Assembly (NCBI RefSeq): GCF_018324685.1
Contig: NZ_AP023354.1
Location: forward strand, 4,464,001-4,528,000
Length of the DNA: 64,000 bases
Origin: Actinocatenispora sera
GTDB lineage: Bacteria; Actinomycetota; Actinomycetes; Mycobacteriales; Micromonosporaceae
Direction: 5' to 3'
Shown: positions 50,800-60,397 of the stretch, piece after piece
Position numbering within the stretch: the first letter of the stretch is position 1
Layout: every line of letters starts with the position of its first letter
Position numbers and translations under genes: made by a program
The notes under the pieces: model-generated
What the model saw: the letters and a program-made list of their open reading frames with translations, nothing else
Databases searched by the model: none
What the model was told of the DNA's origin: nothing

Positions 50800-51657
50800 T
50801 CAGCGGGCGGCGGGGCCGCCGCCGCGGCGCCGCAGGTACTTCTCGAACTCCTTGGCGATCTCGTCGCCGGACAGCGGCTCCAGCCCGGGCTCGTCGTCGC
50901 GCTGCTCCAGCGACTGCACGTACTCGGCGATCTCGGAGTCGGAGGCGACCAGCTCGCGCACCTGCTCCTCCCAGTCGGCGGCGTCGGCCTCCAGATTGCC
51001 GGTCGGCACCGGCAGGTCGAGCACCTCCTCGACCCGGTGCAGCAGCGCGAGGGTTGCCTTCGGGCAGGGCGGCTGGCTGACGTAGTGCGGCACGTGCGCC
51101 CAGAACGAGATCACGTCCAGCTCGGCGTGCTCGGCCGCCTCGTGCAGGACACCGACCACGCCGGTCGGCCCCTCGTACTTGGTGGGGGCGAGCGAGAGCC
51201 GGCGCATCAGGTCGGGGTCCTGGGTGCTGCCGGTGATCGGCAGCGGCTGGCTGAACGGCACGTCGGCGAGCAGCGCGCCGAGCAGCACCACCTGGTCGAT
51301 CTCCAGCCGGTGGCACACGTCGAGGATGTCGTCGCAGAAGCTCTTCCACCGCATGTTGGGTTCGATGCCGCGCAGCAGCACCACGTCGTGCTCGGCCTCG
51401 GGCAGGTGGCACAGGTAGAACCGGCTGGTCGGCCACTCGATCACGTCCGGGCCGGATTCGGACATCGTCACGGTCGGCCGGGTGACCTGGAAGTCGTAGT
51501 AGCTCTCCGGGTCGATCTGGTCGATCGGCCGCGCCTGCCACGCGGTACGCAGGTGGTCCACCACCGCGGTCGCGGCGTCGGCGGCATCGTTCCAGCCCTC
51601 GAACGAGGCGATCAACACGGGGGAGCGCAGCACGGGAAGTCCGTCGAACTCGGTCAC
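50800..51657 (-). CDS. PAC2-family protein (proteasome-assembly-chaperone-like)
   Basis: 285 residues. LRSPVLIASFEGWNDAADAA, then IEPNMRWKSFCDDILDVCHR, LEIDQVVLLGALLADVPFSQ and KYEGPTGVVGVLHEAAEHAE are diagnostic of the PAC2 fold. In eukaryotes PAC2 proteins help assemble the proteasome core; the actinobacterial ones are encoded near mshC and metH and their role is not shown. The start is a GTG at 51657 (TEFDGLPVLRSP). It is divergent from metH across a 181-base gap. Confidence 0.92.
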   Translation of the reverse strand: MTEFDGLPVLRSPVLIASFEGWNDAADAATAVVDHLRTAWQARPIDQIDPESYYDFQVTRPTVTMSESGPDVIEWPTSRFYLCHLPEAEHDVVLLRGIEPNMRWKSFCDDILDVCHRLEIDQVVLLGALLADVPFSQPLPITGSTQDPDLMRRLSLAPTKYEGPTGVVGVLHEAAEHAELDVISFWAHVPHYVSQPPCPKATLALLHRVEEVLDLPVPTGNLEADAADWEEQVRELVASDSEIAEYVQSLEQRDDEPGLEPLSGDEIAKEFEKYLRRRGGGPAAR

Positions 51658-51838
51658 GCGGCCAGCCTACGTCGAGCCACCGACACCGGCCGCGGGCGCT
51701 CCGGCGACACGCCGATACAAGGATGAACCGGATTATCTACGCATTAGGCGACGCTGGGTGTCCCGCCGCCGGTCCACCCGGTGATGGGCGGGGAGTGCCG
51801 GTCGAGCGGCGTGGCTGGCGCGCCGCTAGCCTTGGCGG

Positions 51839-54800
51839 GTGGCAAACGCGAAGCTGTTGGACATCGTCCGTGACCGGGTGCTGCTCGCCGACGGCGGGAT
51901 GGGCACCATGCTGCAGGCCGCCGACCCCACCTTGGACGACTTCCAGGGCCACGAGGGCTGCAACGAGATCCTCAACGTGACCAGGCCCGAGGTGGTGCGC
52001 GGCATCCACGACGCGTACTTCGCGGCCGGTTCCGACTGCGTCGAGACGAACACGTTCGGCGCGAACTTCGGCAACCTGGGCGAGTACGGCATCGTCGAGC
52101 GCACCACGGAGCTCGCCGAGGCCGGCGCCCGGCTGGCGCGCGAGGTCGCCGACGGCTGGTCCAGTCCGGACCGGCCGCGGTTCGTGCTCGGCTCGATGGG
52201 GCCCGGCACGAAGCTGCCCACGCTCGGCCACGCGCCGTTCGCCACCCTGCGCGACTCGTACCAGCAGGCCGCGGCCGGCCTGATCACCGGCGGCGCCGAC
52301 GCGCTGATCGTGGAGACCTGCCAGGACCTGCTGCAGGCCAAGTCCGCGGTGATCGGGGCCAAGCGGGCGATGGCCGCGGCCGGTGTCACGGTGCCGCTGA
52401 TCTGCCACGTCACGGTCGAGACGACCGGAACCATGCTGGTCGGCAGCGAGATCGGCGCGGCGCTGACCGCGCTGGAGCCGCTGGGCGTCGACTTCATCGG
52501 CCTCAACTGCGCGACCGGCCCGGCCGAGATGGCCGAGCACCTGCGCTACCTGTCCCAGCACGCCCGGGTGCGGCTGTCGGTGATGCCCAACGCCGGCCTG
52601 CCGGAGCTGACCCCGGACGGCGCCCGCTACCCGCTGACCCCGGACGAGCTGGCCGCCGCGCTGGACGAGTTCGTGTCCGACTACGGTGCGTCGCTGGTCG
52701 GCGGCTGCTGCGGCACCACGCCGGAGCACATCGCCCGGGTGGCCGAGCGGGTCGCCGGCACGACCCCGGCTTCGCGGACGCCGAGCACCGAGCCCGGCGT
52801 GTCCTCGATGTACCACCACGTGCCGTTCCGGCAGGACGCCGGCGTGCTGATGATCGCCGAGCGCACCAACGCCAACGGCTCGAAGGTGTTCCGGGACAAG
52901 ATGCTCGCCGGCGACTTCGCCGGCTGCGTGGAGATCGCCCGGGACCAGGCCCGGTCCGGTTCGCACCTGCTCGACCTGTGCATCGACTACGTCGGCCGGG
53001 ACGGCAGCGTGGACATGCGCGAGATCGCCGGCCGGTTCGCCACCGCGAGCACGCTGCCGATCATGCTCGACTCGACCGAGCCGGCGGTGATCGAGGCCGG
53101 CCTGGAGACGCTCGGCGGCCGGTGCGTGGTCAACTCGGTCAACTACGAGGACGGCGACGGGCCGGAGTCCCGGTTCGCCCGCGCCATGCCGATCATCCGC
53201 GAGCACGGCGCCGCGGTCGTCGCGCTGACCATCGACGAGGAGGGCCAGGCGCGGACCGCGGAGTGGAAGGAACGCGTCGCGGTCCGCATGATCGAGGACC
53301 TGACCGGCAACTGGGGCCTGTCCACCGCCGACATCCTGGTCGACTGCCTGACCTTCCCGGTGTCCACCGGGCAGGAGGAGACCCGGCGCGACGCGCTGGA
53401 GACGATCGAGGCGATCCGGCGCATCCACGCCCGGTACCCGGAGGTCAACTTCACCCTCGGCGTGTCGAACGTGTCGTTCGGCCTGAACCCGGCGGCCCGG
53501 CAGGTGCTCAATTCGGTGTTCCTGCACGAGTGCGTGCAGGCCGGGTTGTCCTCGGCGATCGTGCACGCGAGCAAGATCCTGCCGATGTCGAAGATCCCGG
53601 ACGACCAGCGCGAGGTCGCCCTCGACCTGGTGTACGACCGGCGCCGGGAGGGCTACGACCCGCTGCAGAAGCTGATCGAGATGTTCGAGGGCGTCGACGC
53701 GGCGTCCGCGCGGGCCAGCCGGGCGGAGGAGCTCGCCGCGTTGCCGCTGGTCGAACGGCTCAAGCGGCGCATCATCGACGGCGAGCGCAACGGCCTGGAC
53801 GACGATCTCGCCGCGGCGCTGGCCGAGGGGTACAGGGCGCTCGACATCGTCAACGACATCCTGCTGGACGGCATGAAGGTGGTCGGTGACCTGTTCGGGT
53901 CCGGCCAGATGCAGCTGCCGTTCGTGCTCCAGTCGGCCGAGGTGATGAAGGCCGCGGTGGCCTACCTGGAGCCGCACATGGAGGCCACCGACGAGGCCGG
54001 CAAGGGCACGATCGTGCTGGCCACGGTCAAGGGCGACGTGCACGACATCGGCAAGAACCTGGTCGACATCATCCTGTCCAACAACGGGTACACGGTCGTC
54101 AACATCGGCATCAAGCAGCCGATCGCGGCGATCCTGGAGGCGGCCGAGCAGCACCAGGCCGACGTCATCGGCATGTCCGGCCTGCTGGTCAAGTCGACCG
54201 TGGTGATGAAGGACAACCTGGCCGAGATGATGGCCCGCGGGCTGCACTCGCGCTGGCCGGTGATGCTCGGCGGCGCCGCGCTGACCCGGGCGTACGTGGA
54301 GGACGACCTGCGCGGCCAGTTCGAGGGCGACGTGCACTACGCCAAGGACGCGTTCGAGGGCCTGTCGCTGATGGACAAGGTGATGGCGGCCCGCCGCGGC
54401 GGCGCACCGGTCATCGACCCGGAGCGCGAGGCGCAGCTGGCGAAGCGGCGCGAGCGCCGGGCCCGGCAGCAGTCCATGGTCGCCGACACCGCCCCCGACC
54501 TGTACGACGCGTCGGTGCGCTCGGACGTCGCGACCGACGTGGACGTGCCCCGGCCGCCGTTCTTCGGGACCAGGGTGGCCAAGGGCATCCCGCTCAACGA
54601 CTACGCGGCGATGCTCGACGAGCGGGCCACCTTCCTCGGCCAGTGGGGGCTCAAGCCCACCCGTGGCGGTGACGGCCCGTCGTACGAGGAGCTGGCCGAG
54701 TCCGAGGGCCGGCCCCGGCTGCGGTACTGGCTGGAGCGGCTCGCCACCGACAAGCTCATCGAGGCGGCCGTGGTGTACGGGTACTTCCCGTGCTACTCGG

Positions 54801-55360
54801 AGGGCAACGACCTCGTCGTGCTGGACGAGAACGGGCACTCCGAGCGGGCCCGGTTCACCCTGCCGCGGCAGCGTCGGGACCGCCGGCTGTGCATCGCCGA
54901 CTTCTTCCGCCCGAAGGAGTCCGGCGAGCTCGATGTGGTGGCGTTCCAGCTGGTCACGGTGGGCCCGGCGATCAGCGACTACACCGCGAAGCTGTTCGCC
55001 GACAACGCCTACCGCGACTACCTGGAGGTGCACGGGCTGTCGGTGCAGCTGGCCGAGGCGCTCGCGGAGTACTGGCACCGCCGGATCCGCACCGAGCTGG
55101 TGCTGCCCGGCGGCACCACCGTCGCCGACTCCGACCCGGGCGATCTCGCCGGCATGCTGAAGACCGAGTTCCGCGGCTGCCGGTACGCGTTCGGCTACTC
55201 GGCCTGCCCGGATCTGGAGGAGCGGGCGAAGGTGGTCTCGCTGCTCGACCCGGACCGGATCAACGTCTCGCTGTCGGAGGAGTACCAGCTCAGCCCGGAG
55301 CAGTCGACCGACGCGCTGGTCGTCCACCACCCCGAGGCGAGCTACTTCAACGCCCGCTGA
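51839..55360 (+). CDS. metH: MetH, cobalamin-dependent methionine synthase
   Basis: 1173 residues with all four modules: the homocysteine domain with zinc cysteines (IGLNCATGPAEMAE and GASLVGGCCGTTPEHIA), the methyltetrahydrofolate domain (TLPIMLDSTEPAVIEAGLET), the cobalamin domain with His735 in VKGDVHDIGKNLVDI, and the activation domain (YGYFPCYSEGNDLVV, YRFGYSACPDLEE-like end). It transfers a methyl group from methyl-THF to homocysteine. The GTG at 51839 is the only start that matches. No cobalamin or SAM riboswitch was seen upstream. Confidence 0.95.
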   Translation: MANAKLLDIVRDRVLLADGGMGTMLQAADPTLDDFQGHEGCNEILNVTRPEVVRGIHDAYFAAGSDCVETNTFGANFGNLGEYGIVERTTELAEAGARLAREVADGWSSPDRPRFVLGSMGPGTKLPTLGHAPFATLRDSYQQAAAGLITGGADALIVETCQDLLQAKSAVIGAKRAMAAAGVTVPLICHVTVETTGTMLVGSEIGAALTALEPLGVDFIGLNCATGPAEMAEHLRYLSQHARVRLSVMPNAGLPELTPDGARYPLTPDELAAALDEFVSDYGASLVGGCCGTTPEHIARVAERVAGTTPASRTPSTEPGVSSMYHHVPFRQDAGVLMIAERTNANGSKVFRDKMLAGDFAGCVEIARDQARSGSHLLDLCIDYVGRDGSVDMREIAGRFATASTLPIMLDSTEPAVIEAGLETLGGRCVVNSVNYEDGDGPESRFARAMPIIREHGAAVVALTIDEEGQARTAEWKERVAVRMIEDLTGNWGLSTADILVDCLTFPVSTGQEETRRDALETIEAIRRIHARYPEVNFTLGVSNVSFGLNPAARQVLNSVFLHECVQAGLSSAIVHASKILPMSKIPDDQREVALDLVYDRRREGYDPLQKLIEMFEGVDAASARASRAEELAALPLVERLKRRIIDGERNGLDDDLAAALAEGYRALDIVNDILLDGMKVVGDLFGSGQMQLPFVLQSAEVMKAAVAYLEPHMEATDEAGKGTIVLATVKGDVHDIGKNLVDIILSNNGYTVVNIGIKQPIAAILEAAEQHQADVIGMSGLLVKSTVVMKDNLAEMMARGLHSRWPVMLGGAALTRAYVEDDLRGQFEGDVHYAKDAFEGLSLMDKVMAARRGGAPVIDPEREAQLAKRRERRARQQSMVADTAPDLYDASVRSDVATDVDVPRPPFFGTRVAKGIPLNDYAAMLDERATFLGQWGLKPTRGGDGPSYEELAESEGRPRLRYWLERLATDKLIEAAVVYGYFPCYSEGNDLVVLDENGHSERARFTLPRQRRDRRLCIADFFRPKESGELDVVAFQLVTVGPAISDYTAKLFADNAYRDYLEVHGLSVQLAEALAEYWHRRIRTELVLPGGTTVADSDPGDLAGMLKTEFRGCRYAFGYSACPDLEERAKVVSLLDPDRINVSLSEEYQLSPEQSTDALVVHHPEASYFNAR

Positions 55361-55361
55361 C

Positions 55362-55395
55362 GGTCGGCGGCGTCCTTACCGGGACGTCGCCGACC
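55362..55395. terminator. Hairpin between metH and the methyltransferase gene
   Basis: GGTCGGCGGCGTCC pairs with GGACGTCGCCGACC (13 of 14) around a 6-nt loop. The loop contains the stop codon of the convergent methyltransferase, so the structure can end both transcripts. Confidence 0.65.
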
Positions 55396-56158
55396 CGGCG
55401 TGCCGCAGCACCGCGAGATACTCGTGCGCGCGGTGCAGCAGCGTGGCGTTCCCGGCGTGGTCGGCGGTGAGCTCCAGCGGCTCGCCGTCGACCCACAGCT
55501 GGTCGAGGCGCAGCCCGGTGGTCTCCAGCAGCAGCACCAGGTCGGCCGGGCTGTAGCACCGGCCGACCTGGGTGATCGCCTCGTCCGGCCGGTCGGTCTC
55601 CCACCAGGTGTCGGTGTAGCGGCTGCGCACCGGGTCGAAGTCGGTGCGCTCGTCCACCGTGTACGCGTAGCCGTTGGCCGGGTCGGCGTCCTGGTGTTCC
55701 CGGTCGCCGGCCCACCGCGCCCACACGAACGGGTTCATCACGTCGATCAGCGCGCTGCCACCCGGCCGCAGCCACTCGGTGGCGATGCGCCGCAGCAGCC
55801 GGCGCTGGTCGGTGTCGGTCCCGATGCCGAAACCGTTGAAGTAGCACACCGCGTCGTACCCGCCGGGCAGCTCGACGGCGTAGAAGTCCTCCTGCACCAC
55901 CTGCAGCCGCGGACCCACGTACCGCTGCGCCTGCTCGGCCCGGTCGCTGATCTCCACCGCGGTCACGTCGTGCCCGTGTTCGGCGAGCGCGGCGGCCGTG
56001 TTGCCGAAGCCGGCGCCGAGTTCGAGAACCCGGTACGGCCCGGCCCCGCAGACGCGGTCCACCAGCGCGGCGCGACGGCGCTCACGCTGGCCGATGCCGG
56101 CCATCGCGGGCGCCCACCACCGGCCGGTTGTCGAGTAGAAGTCCCTTACCCAGTCCAT
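55376..56158 (-). CDS. Class I SAM-dependent methyltransferase
   Basis: 260 residues. The SAM-binding motif I is VLELGAGFGNTAAALAEHGH, motif II includes VTAVEISDRAEQAQRYV, and the post-motif region EDFYAVELPGGYDAVCYFNG. It would methylate a small molecule or macromolecule using SAM, with no clue to the acceptor. The N-terminus (MDWVRDFYSTTGRWWAPAMA) matches a group of actinobacterial methyltransferases. It is convergent with metH and divergent from the VOC-protein gene. Confidence 0.87.
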   Translation of the reverse strand: MDWVRDFYSTTGRWWAPAMAGIGQRERRRAALVDRVCGAGPYRVLELGAGFGNTAAALAEHGHDVTAVEISDRAEQAQRYVGPRLQVVQEDFYAVELPGGYDAVCYFNGFGIGTDTDQRRLLRRIATEWLRPGGSALIDVMNPFVWARWAGDREHQDADPANGYAYTVDERTDFDPVRSRYTDTWWETDRPDEAITQVGRCYSPADLVLLLETTGLRLDQLWVDGEPLELTADHAGNATLLHRAHEYLAVLRHAGSATSR

Positions 56159-56230
56159 CGGGGTAGCCCATCAACGATGAAAGCGGCACGCCATCGAGTT
56201 TCCGCGCGGCCCGCGGTGCACCATGGGCGC

Positions 56231-56635
56231 ATGGACGGACGCCTCGACGGAAGCGGCCCGCGAGAGAGCCGGCACGACTACTGGGGCGTCGTGCTCGACG
56301 CACCGGACGGCCCGGCGCTGGCCCGCTTCTACGCCGATCTGCTCGGCTGGCAGCTCGCCTCGAGTGGGCCGGAGTTCGCGACGGTCGGCCCGCCGGACGG
56401 CGTCGCCTACCTGGCCTGCCAGAGCTCACCGGAGTACCGCCCGCCGGTGTGGCCGCCCGCCGGGGACGCCCAGCAGATGATGCTGCATCTCGACTTCGAG
56501 GTGTCCGATCTGCCCGTCGCGGTCGCGGCGGCGGGGCGGCTGGGTGCCCGGCTCGCCGAGTTCCAGCCGCAGGAGTCGGTGCGCGTGCTGCTCGACCCGG
56601 CCGGCCACCCCTTCTGCCTGTACGTGGACGGGTGA
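56231..56635 (+). CDS. VOC-superfamily (glyoxalase/bleomycin-resistance-like) protein
   Basis: 134 residues. HDYWGVVLDAPDGPALARFY, ADLLGWQLASSGPEFATVGP and MLHLDFEVSDLPVAVAAAGR, with VRVLLDPAGHPFCLYV at the end, are typical of the small paired-beta VOC fold. Such proteins are metal enzymes or small-molecule binders; specificity cannot be read. The ATG at 56231 fits the domain start. It is a single-gene unit between the methyltransferase and the HAD gene. Confidence 0.85.
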   Translation: MDGRLDGSGPRESRHDYWGVVLDAPDGPALARFYADLLGWQLASSGPEFATVGPPDGVAYLACQSSPEYRPPVWPPAGDAQQMMLHLDFEVSDLPVAVAAAGRLGARLAEFQPQESVRVLLDPAGHPFCLYVDG

Positions 56636-56904
56636 CGGCCGCCGCTCGCTTCCCGGCGCTGCCCCTTGTTTCCCGGCGCCCGCCCGCGCGGCACGACGGA
56701 CCGAGTGGTACGGCCGGTTCCGACCCGTCCTGGCGCCGGCCCGGGCGCCACCTGGGTCGACCCGTGCGGCACCTGGGTCGACGGGTACCGCCCGTTCTGG
56801 CGGCATCGGTTCAGTTACCTAGGCTGCATAGCGGGCAGTGACGCGCGCCACGCCGGACCGGCGGGTTGCGGCGCCGGCCGGCGCCGACCGGCAGGATCGG
56901 GGCC

Positions 56905-57573
56905 ATGCAGACGACCACCGATCTCGCCGCCGTGCTGTTCGACATGGACGGCACCCTCGTCGACAGCGAGAAGGTGTGGACCATCGCCCTGTACGAGCTG
57001 GCCGGCAAGCTCGGCGGCCGGCTCTCCGACCGGGCCCGCGCCGACATGGTCGGTACCAACATGAGCCGGTCGATGGTGATCCTGCACGAGGATCTCGGCC
57101 TGCCGCTGGACGACACCACCGCCAGCGTCGCCTGGCTGGAGGACCGGATGGGCGAACTGTTCGCGGAGGGCCTGGTCTGGAAGCCGGGCGCCCGCGACCT
57201 GCTCGCCGCGGTCCGGGCCGCCGGTGTACCGGCGGCGCTGGTCACCGCGACCCGCCGCCGCCTGGTGGAGAAGGCGCTCGACACGATCGGCCGCGACTTC
57301 TTCACCGCGGTGGTCTGCGGCGACGACATCGCCGAGACCAAGCCGGACCCGGCGCCGTACCGGCACGCCGCGCAGCTGCTCGGAGCCGACCCCGCGCACT
57401 GCGTGGCGATCGAGGACTCGCCGACCGGCCTGGCGAGCGCCCGCGGCGCCGGCTGCGTGGTCCTCGGCGTACCCAGCGAGGTGGACCTGTCCGGCATCGC
57501 CGGCGTCACCCTGGTCGGCAGCCTGGTCGACGTGGACGTCGACTACCTGCGCCGCCTCGCCGCCACCCGCTGA
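56905..57573 (+). CDS. HAD-family hydrolase (beta-phosphoglucomutase-like phosphatase)
   Basis: 222 residues. The HAD motif I nucleophile is in VLFDMDGTLVDSEKVWTIAL, motif II in AALVTATRRRLVEKALD, motif III Lys in DIAETKPDPAPYRHAAQLLG and motif IV in CVAIEDSPTGLASARGAGCV. It would be a phosphatase or phosphomutase on a small metabolite. The ATG at 56905 follows GGGGCC; an ATG upstream would add an unconserved Arg-rich leader. Before it, 56636-56904 has no gene; it contains a direct repeat of CACCTGGGTCGAC. Confidence 0.9.
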   Translation: MQTTTDLAAVLFDMDGTLVDSEKVWTIALYELAGKLGGRLSDRARADMVGTNMSRSMVILHEDLGLPLDDTTASVAWLEDRMGELFAEGLVWKPGARDLLAAVRAAGVPAALVTATRRRLVEKALDTIGRDFFTAVVCGDDIAETKPDPAPYRHAAQLLGADPAHCVAIEDSPTGLASARGAGCVVLGVPSEVDLSGIAGVTLVGSLVDVDVDYLRRLAATR

Positions 57574-57689
57574 GGTTCGCCGCACCCGCCGACGAGACCT
57601 ACGTGGCCACCGGATCGTGCTGACACAGCGGGCGAGCGCCGACGGACGCCGCGCCGCCCTGGCGGGGAGATGGGCCGCGCTGGCGGGCG

Positions 57690-58932
57690 TCAGGCCTGGC
57701 CGGCGAGCGGGACCCCGGCGTCGGCGCCGGACCGGTCGGCGAGCCGGACCTGCCACAGCACGAACGGCAGCAGCACGACGCCGAGCACCCCGCCGGCCGC
57801 GATGACCGTCGGTACCGGCAGTACGTCGGCGGCGGCGCCGGCCACGGTCATCGCGAGCCCCTGGGCGGTCATCTGGCCGGCGGTCAGCAGGGTCAGGGCG
57901 CTGCCACGCAACGACTCGGGCACCGCGGCGAGGAACCGCCGGTCCAGCCCGAGGCTGTAGGTGATCGCGAGCCCGGTCGCCACCTGGCAGGCGACGCAGA
58001 GCCACAACGGTGGATCGAACGCGTACGCCAGCGAGGGCACCGCGGCCCACAGCGCGGCCGGCGCCATCAGCCGCGCCCGCCCGCGTGGCCCCAGCAGGGA
58101 GCCGGCGAGCGTCTCGCCCAGCACCGCGCCGACCGGCATCCCGCACATCAGCAGGCCGAGCCAGGCGGACGAGGCGTGCGCGGCGGCGGCGAGCGGGGTC
58201 AGCAGCGCCTCGCCGACCACCACGAACATCGGCGGTACCCAGGCGAAGACCAGCAGCGACCGGATCCGCCCGTCGGCGAGCAGCCGCCGCACCGCGCCCA
58301 GCGAGGAACCGACCAGCGCGCCGGTGGTACCCTGGGCCGGCCGGCCGGGCGCGGGTACCGAGCCGCAGCACGGTCGCCGAGGCGAGGAACGTCGCCGTGG
58401 TCACCGCGAGGACGCCGCGAGGCGACACCGCGAGCAGCAGCAGTCCGCCGATCCCGAACCCGGCCAGCTGCGCCGACTGCGACACCAGCCGGATCACCGA
58501 CCGGCCGAGCACGTACCGGTCGCCGGTGCCGAGGATGTCGGTGAGCGTCGCGGCCCGGGTACCGGTGAACACCGGCGCCACCGCAGCGAGCAGGCACCGC
58601 AGCACGAGCAGGGCGGCGACCGGCATGCCCGGTACGACCAGGCCCGCGGCGCCGGCGGCGCACAGCAGGTCGCAGCCGACCAGTACCCGGCGGGTGGGGA
58701 AGCGGTCGGCGATCGACGACAGCAGGGTGCCGCCGAGCGCGTACGGGAGCAGCCCGAGTGCCAGGCTCAGCGCACTGAGCAGCGGTGACCCGGTCAGCCG
58801 GTACACCAGGACGGACAGGGCGATCTCGGCGAGCACCTCGCCCAGCATGGACAGGACGTGGGCGGCGAACACGGCCCGGAACTCCGGTACCGCGAAGACG
58901 GAGCGGTAGCCGGCACTGCGCGCGGACGACAT
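57690..58932 (-). pseudogene. MFS transporter interrupted by a frameshift
   Basis: Two halves of one 12-helix MFS protein lie in different frames. The N-terminal half starts at 58932 (RSVFAVPEFRAVFAAHVLSM, LGEVLAEIALSVLVYRLTGS) and reads to about residue 198; the C-terminal half reads 58331-57690 (RRLLADGRIRSLLVFAWVPP, VPTVIAAGGVLGVVLLPFVL). The switch falls near 58335-58346, in a (GGCC)3 tract, so loss or gain of a unit would shift the frame. A sequencing error, a recent mutation or phase variation are all possible. Intact, it would export small molecules under the divergent ArsR-type regulator. Confidence 0.7.
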
Positions 58933-58971
58933 GGCGGGCAGCGTGCCGGGCGCGGCCGGCGCGACCTACTG

Positions 58972-58989
58972 TTTCGGCTGGAGCCGAAA
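58972..58989. promoter_or_regulatory. Perfect palindrome in the ArsR/MFS divergent promoter
   Basis: TTTCGGCTGGAGCCGAAA has 8-bp arms with a 2-nt centre. It lies 40 bases before the MFS start and 16 bases before the ArsR-type gene start. It is the only strong symmetry in the gap and is likely the operator. Confidence 0.7.
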
Positions 58990-59004
58990 GATGGGGGAGC
59001 GGCC

Positions 59005-60000
59005 GTGCCGTTGCGGATCCGGTTCGGGGTGGACGACCTGGCGCGGTGCCGGTTCGCGCTCTCACCGCTGTGCGAGACGCACGAGGCGGTCCGGACGCTG
59101 CGCCGCGCCGGGCGGCACGCCTACCACCTGCCGTGGTTGCGGCGGACCCGGGCCGCGGCGCGCGGCCTGGACCTCACCGAGCTGTCGCTGCTGATGCCGG
59201 ATGCCGGCTACACGCCGGACTTCCTCGGCCCGCCGCCGGCGACGCCGTACACGACGGTGGCTTCCTTCGCGGACGAACTCGACCGGCTGGCCGCCACCGA
59301 CCCGGAGCTGGCGCGTACCGAGCTGCGGCGATCGCTCGACACCTCGCCGGGCGCCGCCGACTCGGTCGCGGGGCGCCGGCTGCTGGCCGACCCCGCCGCC
59401 GCGATCCGCCGGCTCGCCGCCGTCACCGAGCAGGCGTGGCGGGCGCTGGTCGCCCCGGACTGGCCCCGGATCCGTACCGTGCTGGAGGCCGACATCGCTC
59501 ACCGGGCACGCAAGCTGGCGGTCGGTGGGCTACAGGCGCTGTTCGCCGACCTGCATCCGCGGCTGCGGTTCGTCGACGACACGCTGAGCGTACTGACCGC
59601 CGACGGCACGCCGCGCCGCCAGGAACTCGCCGGCCGTGGCCTGCTGCTGATGCCCAGCGTGTTCTGCTGGCCGGAGCCGATCAGCGGCTTCGCGCCGCCG
59701 TGGCAGCCGACCGTGATCTACCCGGCCCGCGGCATCGACGGGCTGTGGCGGCCCGGGCCGACCACGTCGGCGTCGCTGGCCCGCCTGCTCGGCGCGAACC
59801 GCGCCGCGATCCTCGCCGCTCTGACCGAACCGGCCACCACCACGGCGCTCGCCGCGCGGCTGCGCCTGGCCGTCTCGTCGGTCTCGGCGCATCTCGCGGT
59901 ACTGCGCGACGCCGGCCTGGTCACCGCGCACCGCACCGGCCGCCACGTCTGCTACGAGCGCACCGCCGTCGGCGCCATCCTCACCACCGACCCGCACTGA
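59005..60000 (+). CDS. ArsR-type winged-helix regulator with an N-terminal DUF5937 region
   Basis: 331 residues. The C-terminal winged helix is LLGANRAAILAALTEPATTT, then ALAARLRLAVSSVSAHLAVL and RDAGLVTAHRTGRHVCYERT. The long N-terminal part (VDDLARCRFALSPLCETHEA, RAAARGLDLTELSLLMPDAG) matches the DUF5937 region that accompanies this domain in actinomycetes. It has no clear metal-binding cysteines, so the ligand is probably organic. It is divergent from the MFS gene, which it likely controls. The GTG at 59005 follows GGGGGAG. Confidence 0.87.
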   Translation: MPLRIRFGVDDLARCRFALSPLCETHEAVRTLRRAGRHAYHLPWLRRTRAAARGLDLTELSLLMPDAGYTPDFLGPPPATPYTTVASFADELDRLAATDPELARTELRRSLDTSPGAADSVAGRRLLADPAAAIRRLAAVTEQAWRALVAPDWPRIRTVLEADIAHRARKLAVGGLQALFADLHPRLRFVDDTLSVLTADGTPRRQELAGRGLLLMPSVFCWPEPISGFAPPWQPTVIYPARGIDGLWRPGPTTSASLARLLGANRAAILAALTEPATTTALAARLRLAVSSVSAHLAVLRDAGLVTAHRTGRHVCYERTAVGAILTTDPH

Positions 60001-60079
60001 CCGCGTCCGTGTACCGGGTCCCACGCACGGGTCTGCCACCGGCGCCCCACCTGCCCAGTACGGCGGCGCCGGCGGAGGC

Positions 60080-60397
60080 TCAGGCGATCGCGGCGATGTT
60101 TCCATCGTCGAAGTAGATCGCCTGGTGAAGCTGACCACCCAGCGCAACGGCGAACCTCGCGACGACGTCCTGTCCGGAGATCTTGCCCCGCTCGATCTGC
60201 GAGATTCTGCCCTTGGTCACCCCCATCCGGTCGGCGACCTGCTGCTGGGTGAGGCCCCGCTGCCGTCGGATCTCCGCGAGGCGCGACCCGATGAGTTCGG
60301 CGAGAACCTGCTCCTTCTCCGACCGGAACGCCGCTTCGCCACCGGCCTGCTCGACGTACTCGTCGCGTAGGTCGCTCCACCGAACCTGGCTACTCAT
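60080..60397 (-). CDS. XRE-family antitoxin (HigA-like)
   Basis: 105 residues. The helix-turn-helix is LAEIRRQRGLTQQQVADRMG followed by VTKGRISQIERGKISGQDVV, typical of the HigA or XRE class. It overlaps the upstream toxin gene by 8 bases and would bind and neutralise it and repress the operon. The ATG at 60397 has GAGGGTGACG upstream; a GTG at 60406 is possible. It is the second gene of a toxin-first operon, as in higBA. Confidence 0.85.
   Translation of the reverse strand: MSSQVRWSDLRDEYVEQAGGEAAFRSEKEQVLAELIGSRLAEIRRQRGLTQQQVADRMGVTKGRISQIERGKISGQDVVARFAVALGGQLHQAIYFDDGNIAAIA

Noticed and set aside
51658-51838. Cobalamin or SAM riboswitch before metH
   Set aside because: No B12-box-like or S-box-like conserved sequence was found in the 181-base gap.
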